Source: Rhopalosiphum padi (Eukaryota; Arthropoda; Insecta; Hemiptera; Aphididae). Taken from it: a stretch of 64,000 bases of DNA. Positions 49,801 through 56,637 of the stretch are shown here, piece by piece. Position numbers and translations under genes: made by a program. Where the stretch lies: assembly GCF_020882245.1 (NCBI RefSeq), contig NC_083598.1:52117858-52181857 (forward strand), read 5' to 3'. Within the stretch, counting starts at the first letter, position 1; every line of letters starts with the position of its first letter. The notes beneath the pieces were generated by a model. It worked only from the letters and a program-made list of their open reading frames with translations, made no database searches and was not told where the DNA came from.

Positions 49801-52080
49801 TTTATTTTAGGGAATTACATTATTGATATGGATATCCACAAAGTACGTTTTAAACTATTGAATAATTTTAAAATAAAAGTATTAGACAAAAAAATGTCTT
49901 ATTATTTTTTTCAATATTTGTGAAAGTTTACATGCATTATACAATTTGGTTGTATAATATTGTTAGAATTTATTGCATAAAATATATCCTGTGTAACATA
50001 TATTTACATACATATTATATATCAGTTTTCAGATCATAAATTTTGATCAATGTTAAAATTAGTTTCAAAATATTTATTTAGTTATCTAAATATAATTTCT
50101 CTATAATATACCAGTATGAACTAAACTAACATATTATAAATATCTACTGCATTATAGCGACTAGATATAGTAAATAAAATATTTAGTTTTTTATTATTTT
50201 CAAAGAAACCAATGGATTTGGAAGACATTTTGTATAAAAGTTTTTTATAGAAAATATTATGTTTCTTATATTTGTGTTTTTATTATATTTACTATTGTTT
50301 TCAAGTAATGTAAAAAAAACATAAAATACTCATTGTAAATTTTCAACCTTCTTGAGGTACGTGAAGGGAGTAAGTCATCATTACCAAATTTAACGTAAAT
50401 TTTTTTTTATGACATCAAATATTATATATTGGAAGGGTCTACTCAAAAAATGAAAAATAAAATATCTAATTCTATTAAGGACCACCCTAATTAATGTTCA
50501 TGATATATTTTAATTTAAAATATATAGATTAGGTAGTTACATGATTCGCATGTTCCAAGCTCTGTAGACGTGGACATTTGCAGGTTATTATCGCAGGTGT
50601 ATCATAGGCGGAGATTTGATTAAATTTTAAGGGGGGGGGGGGCTTAAATCTTTCTTTGAAAAATAAGCCGTGGGGGCTTTGCCCTCGCACCCCCTCACTA
50701 ATATCAATATACATAGGGAACGCCATTTAAAAGACTCACGGATATAAGGTTCAGTCGTTTATTAGATTCAACATCGTCTGAAACAATCTGGACGTATCCA
50801 AATACATTATAAAAAAATTCGGTTATAAGACTCACCACTTTGTTTATAAGACTTAAATTTCGTAAAAATAAACATTTTTGGTTAAAATTTAGAAATAAAT
50901 TGATTTTTAAAAATTACATATTTTTTGGGTTATTTCTGATTTCAATTCATGCTTTTTAATGTGTGTATTACAACTAATTTTATCACATTTCACATTTTTT
51001 GCAATTATCGTAGAGCATATTTTAAGAATTGTTGACTAGGTGGCACTGTAAGCCATAAAGAAATAATAATATTTATGTGCTCCGGTACTTGGGGCATGAC
51101 CGCATGGGTCATGGGATACAAGCCACATTCATTAACCACAAGGTGGCACTAATTTTTCACTAGGTGGCATGAATGCCACTTACTTTGTATGTTAAAATAT
51201 GCTCTTAATTATCGTTATTGTAATATAAGTACGAGAAATATATTATCAAAATATTAATACTCAGAACAAACCAAAATTACAAATGTTTTTCATAAATAAT
51301 AAATACATCATACATCTTTTATAATTTTTTTTATTAATATGTAATAATTTTTATAATATGTATGTGTATTATAATTTTAATTTTTTTATCAGAATTTTTA
51401 AATTTATTCAATAGGAGATATGTAATATGTAATATTATATGTATTAAAGTAAATTAAAATTAAAGCAAAATATATAGTAGAATAAAATTCACACACCTGG
51501 TGTATAATATTACATTGGAATTATTGGATTGTAGATCGGAAGCGGCGATTGTCTGTTTTTGTCTAACACACGTGCAATATTGATTATAGACGTGTTCATT
51601 ATACGTGATATATTGATAAATATATGCATTTTAATTATTATTTATTCATATAATGTTTTTAGGATTGTTTTTTTTTTTGTGGGGGGGAAGGATAATATCA
51701 AAAATTTGAGAAAGTCTATAGACCAATAGAAATCTTAAAATAATATGTAGGCTGGTAGCCGGTAGGTATGGTTTATAACAGGGGTGGATCTAGCCGATCT
51801 AGGTCAAGATAACGGGGAGGGGGCGATTTTTAAATGACAAACATGATATCTATGATGTCTTACGAAGTAAAAATAATGAACTATAAAGTAATTACGTTCA
51901 AAACTTAAGCCAGAACGGGAACGGGGGGGGGGAGGCGATTGCCCCCTGCCTGGATCTGCCCAAGGTTTATAAAAAGTAAAATATTGATTTTATTTGTTTC
52001 AGGAAGATTTTGAATCAGAACTTGATCAGTTAAAACCGATGGAAGAAATACCAATTGAAAATATTAATTTAACAATATAA
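16704..52080 (+). CDS. Microexon gene, secreted Tyr-rich protein; bicycle-like effector candidate
   Basis: Hand-assembled exons: 16704-16815, 16978-17043, 17338-17385, 17641-17655, 19207-19272, 20672-20677, 23081-23149, 26512-26526 (weak donor), 31224-31316, 31584-31634, 34049-34096, 35021-35077, 35632-35643, 35923-35961, 36957-36962, 41757-41792, 46494-46550, 47845-47913, 49811-49842, 52003-52080. Total 975 nt, 324 aa plus stop. Exon 1 ends after codon base 1. Exons 2-18 all start at codon base 2 with lengths divisible by three, most followed by GTAAGT/GTAAAT/GTAATT. Exon 19 shifts to phase 0 and matches the terminal exon. Exon 1 encodes a signal peptide (GIIIVIVYNMIILTSIKC). The rest is hydrophilic and Tyr-rich; ENYxxY recurs in exons 9, 12 and 17. 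Only four Cys, with no paired CYC motif seen. No known domain recognised. Symmetric phase-1 microexons behind a signal peptide are the reported hallmark of aphid bicycle-type effectors; membership is inferred from structure alone. Poly(A) signal near 52202. Confidence 0.75.
18517..18737 (+). mobile_element. Helitron-like 5' end
   Basis: Begins TCTAATATATAAAAATC directly after an A and continues with a 'gaaacggctggactgatttt' word typical of insect non-autonomous Helitrons. The right end is unclear: a CTAG at about 18734-18737 is followed by A rather than T. It sits in an intron of the microexon gene. Confidence 0.4.
19497..19892. mobile_element. 396-bp hAT-type MITE
   Basis: Inverted termini CAGTGGTTCTTAAC (19497-19510) and GTTAAGAACCACTG (19879-19892) are perfect matches and are hAT-like. 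The 8-bp flanks (aactagat and agctatag) agree at five positions, consistent with an aged 8-bp target duplication. The interior has C-rich runs next to the right end and no coding frame. Confidence 0.75.
20672..20677 (+). other. 6-nt microexon (exon 6)
   Basis: TGGAGA is bounded by a polypyrimidine tract and acceptor (ttttttgtttcag) and by a perfect donor (GTAAGTAA). In the running phase it adds Met-Glu and preserves the frame. Very small, so it needs transcript proof. Confidence 0.45.
21662..22712 (-). mobile_element. 1051-bp MULE element with 9-bp target duplication
   Basis: The termini begin GGG and share GGACTTTTCGGCGCTGCC in inverted orientation, extending through ttcggcgacg and gattcggcga to acaaaatacatg. 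The right arm has an extra unit of about 30 bp. TATTATTCG flanks the element perfectly (21653-21661 and 22713-22721), the 9-bp duplication expected for MULEs. Inside, minus strand 22223-22080, is a transposase fragment (see separate entry). The remaining interior is AT-rich. Confidence 0.85.
22080..22223 (-). pseudogene. MULE transposase core fragment
   Basis: The minus strand reads DFELAAFTAIKDAFP and then GCYFHLCQNFRSKLG: the acidic residue followed by the C-x2-H signature of MULE transposases. About 48 codons survive with no start and an early stop, so it is not functional. Confidence 0.7.
24381..24573 (+). repeat. Three spaced copies of a 20-bp direct repeat
   Basis: The motif tga(c/t)cacgataac(g/a)agtact occurs near 24381, 24476 and 24550, at spacings of about 96 and 73 bp, inside the 2.6-kb TIR element. 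Such spaced direct repeats can be protein-binding arrays or remnants of an LTR. No function can be assigned. Confidence 0.5.
25400..25770 (+). pseudogene. Non-LTR retrotransposon reverse-transcriptase remnant
   Basis: The plus-strand translation with several stops contains FKDLGVMFDYKLIFSNHTE and, further on, a Cys-containing segment ending YCSPLTWTN. This is the pattern of the region downstream of the catalytic palm in Jockey-like LINE ORF2. Broken by stop codons and not functional. Confidence 0.6.
27100..27700 (-). pseudogene. LINE remnant with RNase H-like region
   Basis: On the minus strand, interrupted frames read IYVDASKN and then EYLVLLKATELTSSKV, in the order of an RNase H domain of a Jockey/I-type LINE. 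Frameshifts and stops are frequent. Located in the large intron between exons 8 and 9 of the microexon gene. Confidence 0.45.
29076..29306 (+). CDS. Unidentified 76-codon charged ORF
   Basis: The ATG-initiated frame encodes a Lys/Glu-rich, probably helical or coiled-coil peptide (for example YEAVEEFENYVNK and YEKKKNDAIQEYLQ). Composition is far more protein-like than neighbouring AT frames. No domain recognised. Its frame does not fit the phase-1 series of the surrounding microexon gene, so I treat it as separate, perhaps a gene fragment carried by a transposon or a nested small gene. It could also be a real exon of an unseen gene. Confidence 0.25.
   Translation: MTVRNFKRAYDATKKAYEAVEEFENYVNKSLINKSTKEDYEKKKNDAIQEYLQNQMPELNSADGSLNLFNLMYLFF
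29602..29960 (+). mobile_element. MULE remnant: FLYWCH-like ORF and terminal-type repeats
   Basis: The frame 29602-29838 contains FSFRCTNRKCTESVK, resembling the paired cysteines of a FLYWCH zinc finger, which often precedes the MULE transposase. Just downstream, 'gcccaaatacatt' occurs twice (about 29873 and 29929), followed by a partial third copy, like the iterated terminal motifs of MULEs. No complete element or target duplication was found. Confidence 0.4.
32240..32800 (-). pseudogene. Decayed unidentified coding remnant (probably transposon)
   Basis: The minus strand holds a 65-codon frame (32537-32734, with DEFKQQYIFKPNQVTSILNK). Interrupted protein-like sequence continues toward 32240 (for example RYDWKMKNLNTL). 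The composition suggests a former transposon protein, but I recognise no family. Confidence 0.3.
34464..34472 (+). other. Possible extra 9-nt microexon
   Basis: TGTATCATA is followed by a perfect GTAAGT donor and preceded by AG, and would add Met-Tyr-His in phase between exons 11 and 12. The acceptor lacks a good pyrimidine tract. Not counted in the gene model. Similar unsupported 6-nt candidates in phase are 17991-17996 and 46633-46638. Confidence 0.2.
34575..34708. mobile_element. 134-bp hAT-like MITE
   Basis: Termini CAGGGACGTATTTAGG and CCTAAATACGTCTCTG are inverted repeats with one mismatch. The short interior includes C-rich runs near the right end. No matching 8-bp flanks remain. Lies in an intron of the microexon gene. 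Confidence 0.6.
35991..36582. mobile_element. 592-bp TIR element with iterated AACCGCACA motifs
   Basis: The ends gttgactccaaaaaccgcac and the complement of gtgtggtttttggatgcaac are inverted repeats. The word accgcaca, in either orientation, occurs repeatedly in each arm, together with a shared gtcgataaacaaaa block. Iterated subterminal motifs suggest transposase-binding sites. Related words occur near 25310. No coding frame or target duplication was found. Confidence 0.55.
36601..36815 (+). repeat. SINE-like GC-richer segment with A tail
   Basis: About 200 bp of distinctly higher GC, ending ccgtcccagt and then a run of A, contrast with the flanks. The start contains aatcgcccaatgtattg, resembling the MULE-type words at 29873. 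It could be a SINE or a processed RNA fragment. Pol III boxes are not convincing. Confidence 0.25.
36957..36962 (+). other. 6-nt microexon (exon 15)
   Basis: AATCAA lies between a T-rich acceptor region (ttttttttgattaaag) and a perfect donor (GTAAGTAT). It adds Lys-Ser in phase. Same architecture as the 6-nt exon at 20672. Confidence 0.4.
36963..38430. other. Intron sequence without recognisable gene
   Basis: AT-rich DNA between the 6-nt exon 15 and the MULE element. Around 37920-38240 there are short minus-strand stretches that look weakly protein-like but are too broken to name. Confidence 0.4.
38440..40650 (+). mobile_element. MULE transposon with multi-unit terminal inverted repeats
   Basis: The left end (about 38440-38535) and right end (about 40545-40650) are inverted repeats, each built from three units of the word tcgaa(c/t)tgcac(t)tcggg or its variants spaced by A-rich linkers (ggtaata.., ggtaaaaa.., caggtagta..). 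Between them is a frameshifted FLYWCH plus MULE transposase gene. Exact termini and target duplication could not be fixed. It lies in the intron between exons 15 and 16 of the microexon gene. A 67-codon frame at 38549-38752 just inside the left end has no recognisable domain. Confidence 0.75.
38862..40149 (+). pseudogene. MULE transposase with FLYWCH-type N-terminus, frameshifted
   Basis: The coding sequence is spread over at least three frames. The start ATG is at 38862 (MDDLKIIKSERG), with a stop in frame soon after. A FLYWCH-like piece (CTHRGCLSKLYLDE, then FRCELIHHYEE) follows, leading into the frame 39080-39364 (LPKSLNNTHDTIKRLK). A shift near 39310 leads into 39418-40149. The last part is a nearly complete MULE core: FVDGTFSHCP with the first Asp, LFVADFERAIHN with the second Asp, GCRFHLSQSW with the C-x2-H signature, and NACESFHAKFN with the likely catalytic Glu. 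Length and order fit aphid MULEs. The element is inactive because of the shifts, but the core is well kept, so decay is fairly recent. Confidence 0.75.
40781..41125 (-). pseudogene. FLYWCH domain fragment of a second MULE
   Basis: The 114-codon minus-strand frame carries WKCIQKTCKVKLYTIG and LEHEN, the Cys-x4-Cys and His arrangement of a FLYWCH finger. A segment (LPKLPKSIYEYINNTKPKT) parallel to LPKSLNNTHDTIKRLK of the neighbouring MULE follows. The catalytic core is absent, so this is the 5' part of a different, opposite-strand element next to the one at 38440-40650. Confidence 0.6.
41523..41640. repeat. Inverted repeat near exon 16
   Basis: Arms ttattcatgcagagctgtgg (about 41528-41547) and ccacagctccgcacgaataa (about 41598-41617) pair with few mismatches. 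Outer words (ccaatgaaa against tttcattgg, and gtagcaag against cttgctac) extend the symmetry. Small MITE or foldback about 120 bp upstream of exon 16. Confidence 0.45.
42530..42715. repeat. Dispersed repeat shared with the 15.6-kb region
   Basis: The segment with attcaatgaaatatatcat, ttaacagacctat, ccacttgacact and gcaaagtggta resembles 15560-15725 in the same order (ttgaatttaaatttaac, cgcctatacc, ccactcgacactt, cagcggtatcc). Diverged copies of one repeat family; type unknown. Confidence 0.4.
43324..43817 (+). mobile_element. 494-bp non-autonomous Helitron
   Basis: Starts TCTATATATATATA.. immediately after an A and ends ..CGGGTCATCTAG immediately before a T, so it sits exactly between A and T as Helitrons do, without a target duplication. 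The 5' part contains gagaacggcttggccgattt and the 3' part acaacgttttccgggtcat. Both are familiar from Lep1-like insect Helitrons. No Rep/helicase coding sequence. Confidence 0.75.
44031..44463. mobile_element. 433-bp near-perfect palindromic foldback element
   Basis: Two arms of about 200 bp are reverse complements with scattered mismatches. Outer words are tttaagagga and its complement, then gccatacccaca. Inner words are gcagaatgcattttgtgacg, taatattagagtaaatttac and ttttaaagtgagtta. The loop is only a few tens of bases. Fragments of the same family lie at 15755-16320. In an intron of the microexon gene. Confidence 0.75.
44761..44880 (+). pseudogene. Non-LTR reverse-transcriptase fragment
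   Basis: The plus-strand translation reads LSSDKLIGPDGLSGELLYVL. This matches the K-x-x-GPDG-x-x-x-x-LL signature of LINE reverse transcriptases. About 35 codons before a stop; isolated remnant. Confidence 0.6.
44881..46490. other. Intron sequence without recognisable gene
   Basis: A somewhat higher-GC part at about 44990-45350 gives short broken protein-like frames that I cannot place, probably old transposon. The frame at 45598-45810 on the minus strand shows nothing recognisable. Confidence 0.35.
48855..49740 (-). mobile_element. hAT (ZMYM1-like) transposon remnant
   Basis: The minus strand at about 49020-48860 reads PVTTASWERSFSKLKLIK and then LSSMAILSIETAIAGEM. This is the hAT C-terminal dimerisation region in the form found in ZMYM1-like transposases. 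Upstream to about 49170 runs an interrupted ALSILLNIESVTFLGLL segment. At 49675-49735 a gcgccccct..gcctcgttcgcctcaccctag block resembles hAT element ends. Broken by stops; most of the transposase is lost. Confidence 0.6.
50580..50720. repeat. G-run-containing MITE-like repeat
   Basis: A run of 12 G near 50631-50642, with ggcggagatttgat on one side and ggggctttgccctcgcacccc on the other, resembles the 'ggcgga..gggggg' repeats at about 12365-12405 and 51780-51955. Type not established. Confidence 0.35.
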
Positions 52081-53870
52081 TAAATAATCAAGTGTAATTT
52101 ATATCTATTCAATATTAATAACACGTTTAAATATTTGTGAGCTTTAATTTAAGGAATTTATTTATTGAAAAATAAGTGTTTCATAATTTCACTGAATTTA
52201 CAATAAATAATAATTAATAATATATTCATATTTTATTAATTTGTACGATAATACGCACTGTACGTAAATAAAAAGAGGTTAATACACACTAGTTGCCCCT
52301 AATGATCAGGAAGCTCATAATTATAAGTTTACAATTACTACATAATAATTTCTATTACTCTATTATTCTATTATCTATAAACTAAAGTTATTTAGAATTA
52401 TTATTTTTTTTAAATTATTTAATGTTTTATTATGTTATATAATAATATTTTTTATACATTTAGACAAATAATAGGTATTAGGTAAACAATTATACTAAAA
52501 ACAATAATAAAACACTTGCCAAGTCAGAGATCGGCAGGTAAACTTTCTTGATTTTCAATCTTTAGAGATGTATTAATTGTATGCAAAATGTATGTATAAT
52601 GTATTTTATTTTCATTTTTATTTAGTGAAATAGATCTCCAAAACCGTAGAGCGGATTTTGTTGTTAGGGATCTTGTTAGATTTACATTGGCTAGGAGAAG
52701 TGCAGTGAAGATTTTCAAAACTTTATCTTTTATATTTAATTCACTACAGAGCTTCCAAAATCTCACATTTTGTATCTACTTGATAATCCCTTTTTAATGA
52801 GCTATCAACCAACTTTTTAGGTATAATAGTTTTGGAGAAAAGTTAAGAAATATAAATTTTGGGATTGTTCACGCCGACGTTTTTGTGGATTCAAATCGTT
52901 ATACCACTTGGGTGTGATATCAGATCTCTGTCATTAATATTTTATTCTAAAGCTAGCTTAATTATCCACTTACTCATTACAACTGAGTTACATTTTTATA
53001 ATTTTCCTAATTAACACAAATTCTTAAAATTTTAAAAATTCAGACTGTTATCATTTCAATTACCATACTTACTTGATTAAAAATCAAGAAAGTAAAAAAA
53101 AATATTAATTTTATTATAATAAGTCAATACAAAACAGGTGGTAATAGACACAAGAAAGTCAGATGGATTTTATGTATAAATAAATTTTAGATTGTAATTT
53201 TTATCAATAAAATAATATTAAAATACCTTTTTTTAGAGTTTTAACTTGAAATTTAATTTTAGCGCTTTCCCGATATAAAATATTAATCACCGCACGCCAC
53301 TGGTTGTCATTATTATATAAATTATTAATTTGTTTAATTATTATTAACAAATTAAAATTATGACATACGGTATAGTTCTATACAATAAATAAAACAGATT
53401 ATAATAATTATTATTATTTACTAACAATTAAACTTTACCGCGTTCAAACAGGTACTTTAGGGGATTAAAAATAAAAAATTCCTAAAAGTAAATTTTATAA
53501 TCGGGAAAAAGTTTTTTATTTTTATTTTAACCACGATAATATTTTCAAAATATTTTGACTATTTTTGAATTATTTACAGTCATGACCAATTTAAATTTTT
53601 TCTAGAAATGTCGATTCCAAATTATTCACTGGGTAAAAATGCTAGAAAATGTAATACACACACAAAGCTGTTAAATATTCAATTAAAAATACCGAAAATC
53701 TATAGTCACAAAAAATTGTTATAATCATTTAGTTAGAATTTTGATAAGACATACAAATCTCGAATATTACCAAATTATTTTGGAGTTAAAAATTCATAAA
53801 AATGTTGTTTATATGAATTTTTTTATATTTAAGAGAAATGTAAATTATAAAATTAATTTAAATCATATTA
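52081..53870. other. 3' flank of the microexon gene, non-coding
   Basis: AT-rich, with a candidate poly(A) signal AATAAA at 52202-52207. At 52524-52800 a minus-strand 80-codon frame overlaps a repeat-like segment (ctccaaaaccgtagagcgga). I see no domain and suspect transposon sequence. Nothing else is recognisable. Confidence 0.45.
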
Positions 53871-53877
53871 AGAGGTT

Positions 53878-54145
53878 TCTGCACCAATTTCTTTGTAGAC
53901 GACGGGATGAGTTTCCAGGGAGATTGTCAAAAGCTAGGTTTGCAATAAGAAGATTAGACTGTTTGTGGAGACGCGGACGGAAACGTTTGTAAAAAGGTTT
54001 GACTGCTTCATTAACTGTAAGAAGACCTAAGTCTTTATAAAGTGTATCATTGGAAACGTATCGAGGTTCAGTAAGGATAGTACGAAGAGCACGTGATTGG
54101 AATACTTGAATTTTGTTGTTATTGGATATTTTTGCCGATAAAAAC
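53878..54145 (-). pseudogene. C-terminal end of a LINE ORF2
   Basis: The minus strand reads KIQVFQSRALRTILTEPRYV, then NDTLYKDLGLLTVNEAV, then SSRRLQRNWCRNL. This is the conserved C-terminal layout of Jockey-like non-LTR retrotransposons (IQ-x-FQ, RY-x-SN-x-TL, DL). About 87 codons are uninterrupted, so it is a relatively young 5'-truncated copy. Confidence 0.7.
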
Positions 54146-54404
54146 GGAGGAAAAAAACGAATGTCCTAGAAAAACGTAGTTTACCAATGTACCTACTCAT
54201 AAAATATCTTTTATTATTATTATTATTAAAAATATAAATAACATTTACAATCTGTATAAAAAAAAAATACAATAAGTAAATAGGAGAACAAAATAATGAT
54301 GGACAAGAAGACGGTGATTAGGGAAGCTATCCAGTGATAGTACCCATTAGAACGTGTCTGCTAAACTAGCACGTTTTCAATTTAAAAGATCTCGACACCA
54401 ATGT

Positions 54405-54510
54405 CTTTTAAGACGACAGTGGCTGCGCTAGGCGTGGGCGGTGTGGGCCATGCCCACGGCTTCGTACCTCAAAGGGTCTGGCGTTCTAAAGGGCTTTATA
54501 ATTAACCATA
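54405..54510 (+). repeat. hAT-like repeat end close to the duplication breakpoint
   Basis: The segment cagtggctgcgctaggcgtg followed by a gtgggccatgcccac palindrome and C/G-rich words looks like the left end of a hAT-type repeat. No right end or target duplication was seen. It lies about 170-270 bp before the start of duplicated sequence. Confidence 0.35.
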
Positions 54511-56637
54511 CAGAAATATGGGAAAAGTATCTATACAAAATCTTTTGTATGAAATTATTTTATTGTAAAAAAAAAATCATAAACATAATAATTACATAAA
54601 TAGGTACTCGTCAATAATTCATCATATTAGAATACATTTTTGTACCAATGTAGTTATTTTTTGTTACTATAGAATAAATTGTAGTATAGTTAATGTTTAT
54701 TTTTATATATATTATACTATTAATATATAAAATGTACTATTGTTAATGGTTATATGTATGTATATATACATGTTTTATCTTTTAGAACAGATACAAAGAT
54801 TTTATGACTAAAATAGTGATTATATACCTATGCATTTATTCAAGACTGTTTTTTAAAGCGGCAGCCACTTTTTTTTTGTCATATTTGTTTATTGATGGCA
54901 TTATGGTGACTACCTGGTTTTAAAGTAAAAGATACTTTTAGGTGCGTTTATAAACTCATAATAGTTTAACATTAGATAATTTGTATGAATAAAACCTTAA
55001 CTTTAACCAATACTTCTTAATGTATATTTAATTGTAGTGGATATTTCAGAATCTTATGTTTAACATGAGCATAATATTATTGATAATGTAATACAATTAT
55101 TAACTACTAATCAAGATTTGGTTTTACGTTTAAATACTTAATTAAAATTTCAATTCAAATGTACTTCATAATTTATGATACAAATTGTAATAACATATAA
55201 CATTTAAGTACATAAATGCTGCCATCACTTGTCTATGTTTAGTTTATATTATGGTATGTTAATTATTTTTTGGATTTCAATACAGATAACAAGTATACAA
55301 TATACATACAACATAAATCATGAACTAAGATATATATATATATATACTCAGTGACATACACAAAAAATATTTTATTCTAAGAACAAAGAACAGTTCATTT
55401 ATTCCCAAATTTCTAGTGCATTAAAACAAATCAAATTATTTCCCCAATACCAATTTTAAATCCAAGATGATTATTGAAATAATTTTTATTTACCACATTA
55501 ATTATTAGTTCTCAAGATATGATCAAGTGAGGTCGTGACAGTCCATTGGTGCCAAACAAAATTTTGAATGGTCAGGTGAACAGCCATTCTATTGCAATTA
55601 TACCATCCACCCCACCATAATATTAGTGATTTATAGGATTGATTCATTCATTACTCATATTCACACTTGCCACCTCTAAAATTTTGGTCTTGTCATGACC
55701 AGAATTCAACCCCAAGATCAGTACCAATGCGTAACACTAATAAGTAATAACAATTTAACAATTAAGTCTTTGAATACTAGGTAATGAAACTGGATAAATA
55801 TATAATCCTAAGATAAATAAATAACAATTTTAATAATATACTTGTGGAGGGCCACATAAGGCTCTGCGCACAGGCGTTGGGCGCTATCTGGTTGTTCGCC
55901 TCAACTGACTCGGGTAGTAACGACTCTGCGGCGCACAGCTTTGTCCGCCTCTACCCAGTCACGATCACTGGCCAACATCAAACATATATACCAGCCACAA
56001 ACACCAGACCAACGTCCTTGCAGATGCCGGCCAAATACTCTATACTATAGTAAATATTAAAAATTATATAATGTAAATACCTACCATACAACTAAATATT
56101 GTGTTAATATAGAACAAAAAAATAGTAAGTTATTAATGAGTTAACTGTTTTAAAATTTACTAATTTATCAGATTTTTCTAAAAATAATTTCTTTGGCTTC
56201 ATAAATCTAGAAATTTTTGCTTTTGTTGTCTAAATTTATTTCAATTTTAATAAAGCCTCAAACTTGATATAATTAAAAAATATTTACTATACCATATATA
56301 TTATATATGGATAGTTATTAGCAAATACTTTAAAATTAGAAAATTGACGAATTTATAAGTTTTATCATAAGTAAATAGCCTGTTTAATAAGTATTTGTAA
56401 CATTTTCTATTAGCACATGCAAAAAACAAGTTAACAAATTTATATATTTAAAAAATAAAAAAAATATGACAAATGTTTATTTTTTTGGATACATTACAAA
56501 AGTGTATATTTTAACAATTAAATTAATTTAAATTAATGGTCATGAATATATATAATATAATATATTAATATATTAATAAATATATATTATAATATAATAT
56601 AATTCGTATAGAAATTCACAACATAACATTTATTTAT

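Noticed and set aside
50529..50726. 65-codon minus-strand ORF
   Set aside because: Runs through a poly-G/poly-C repeat and has no protein-like features outside it.
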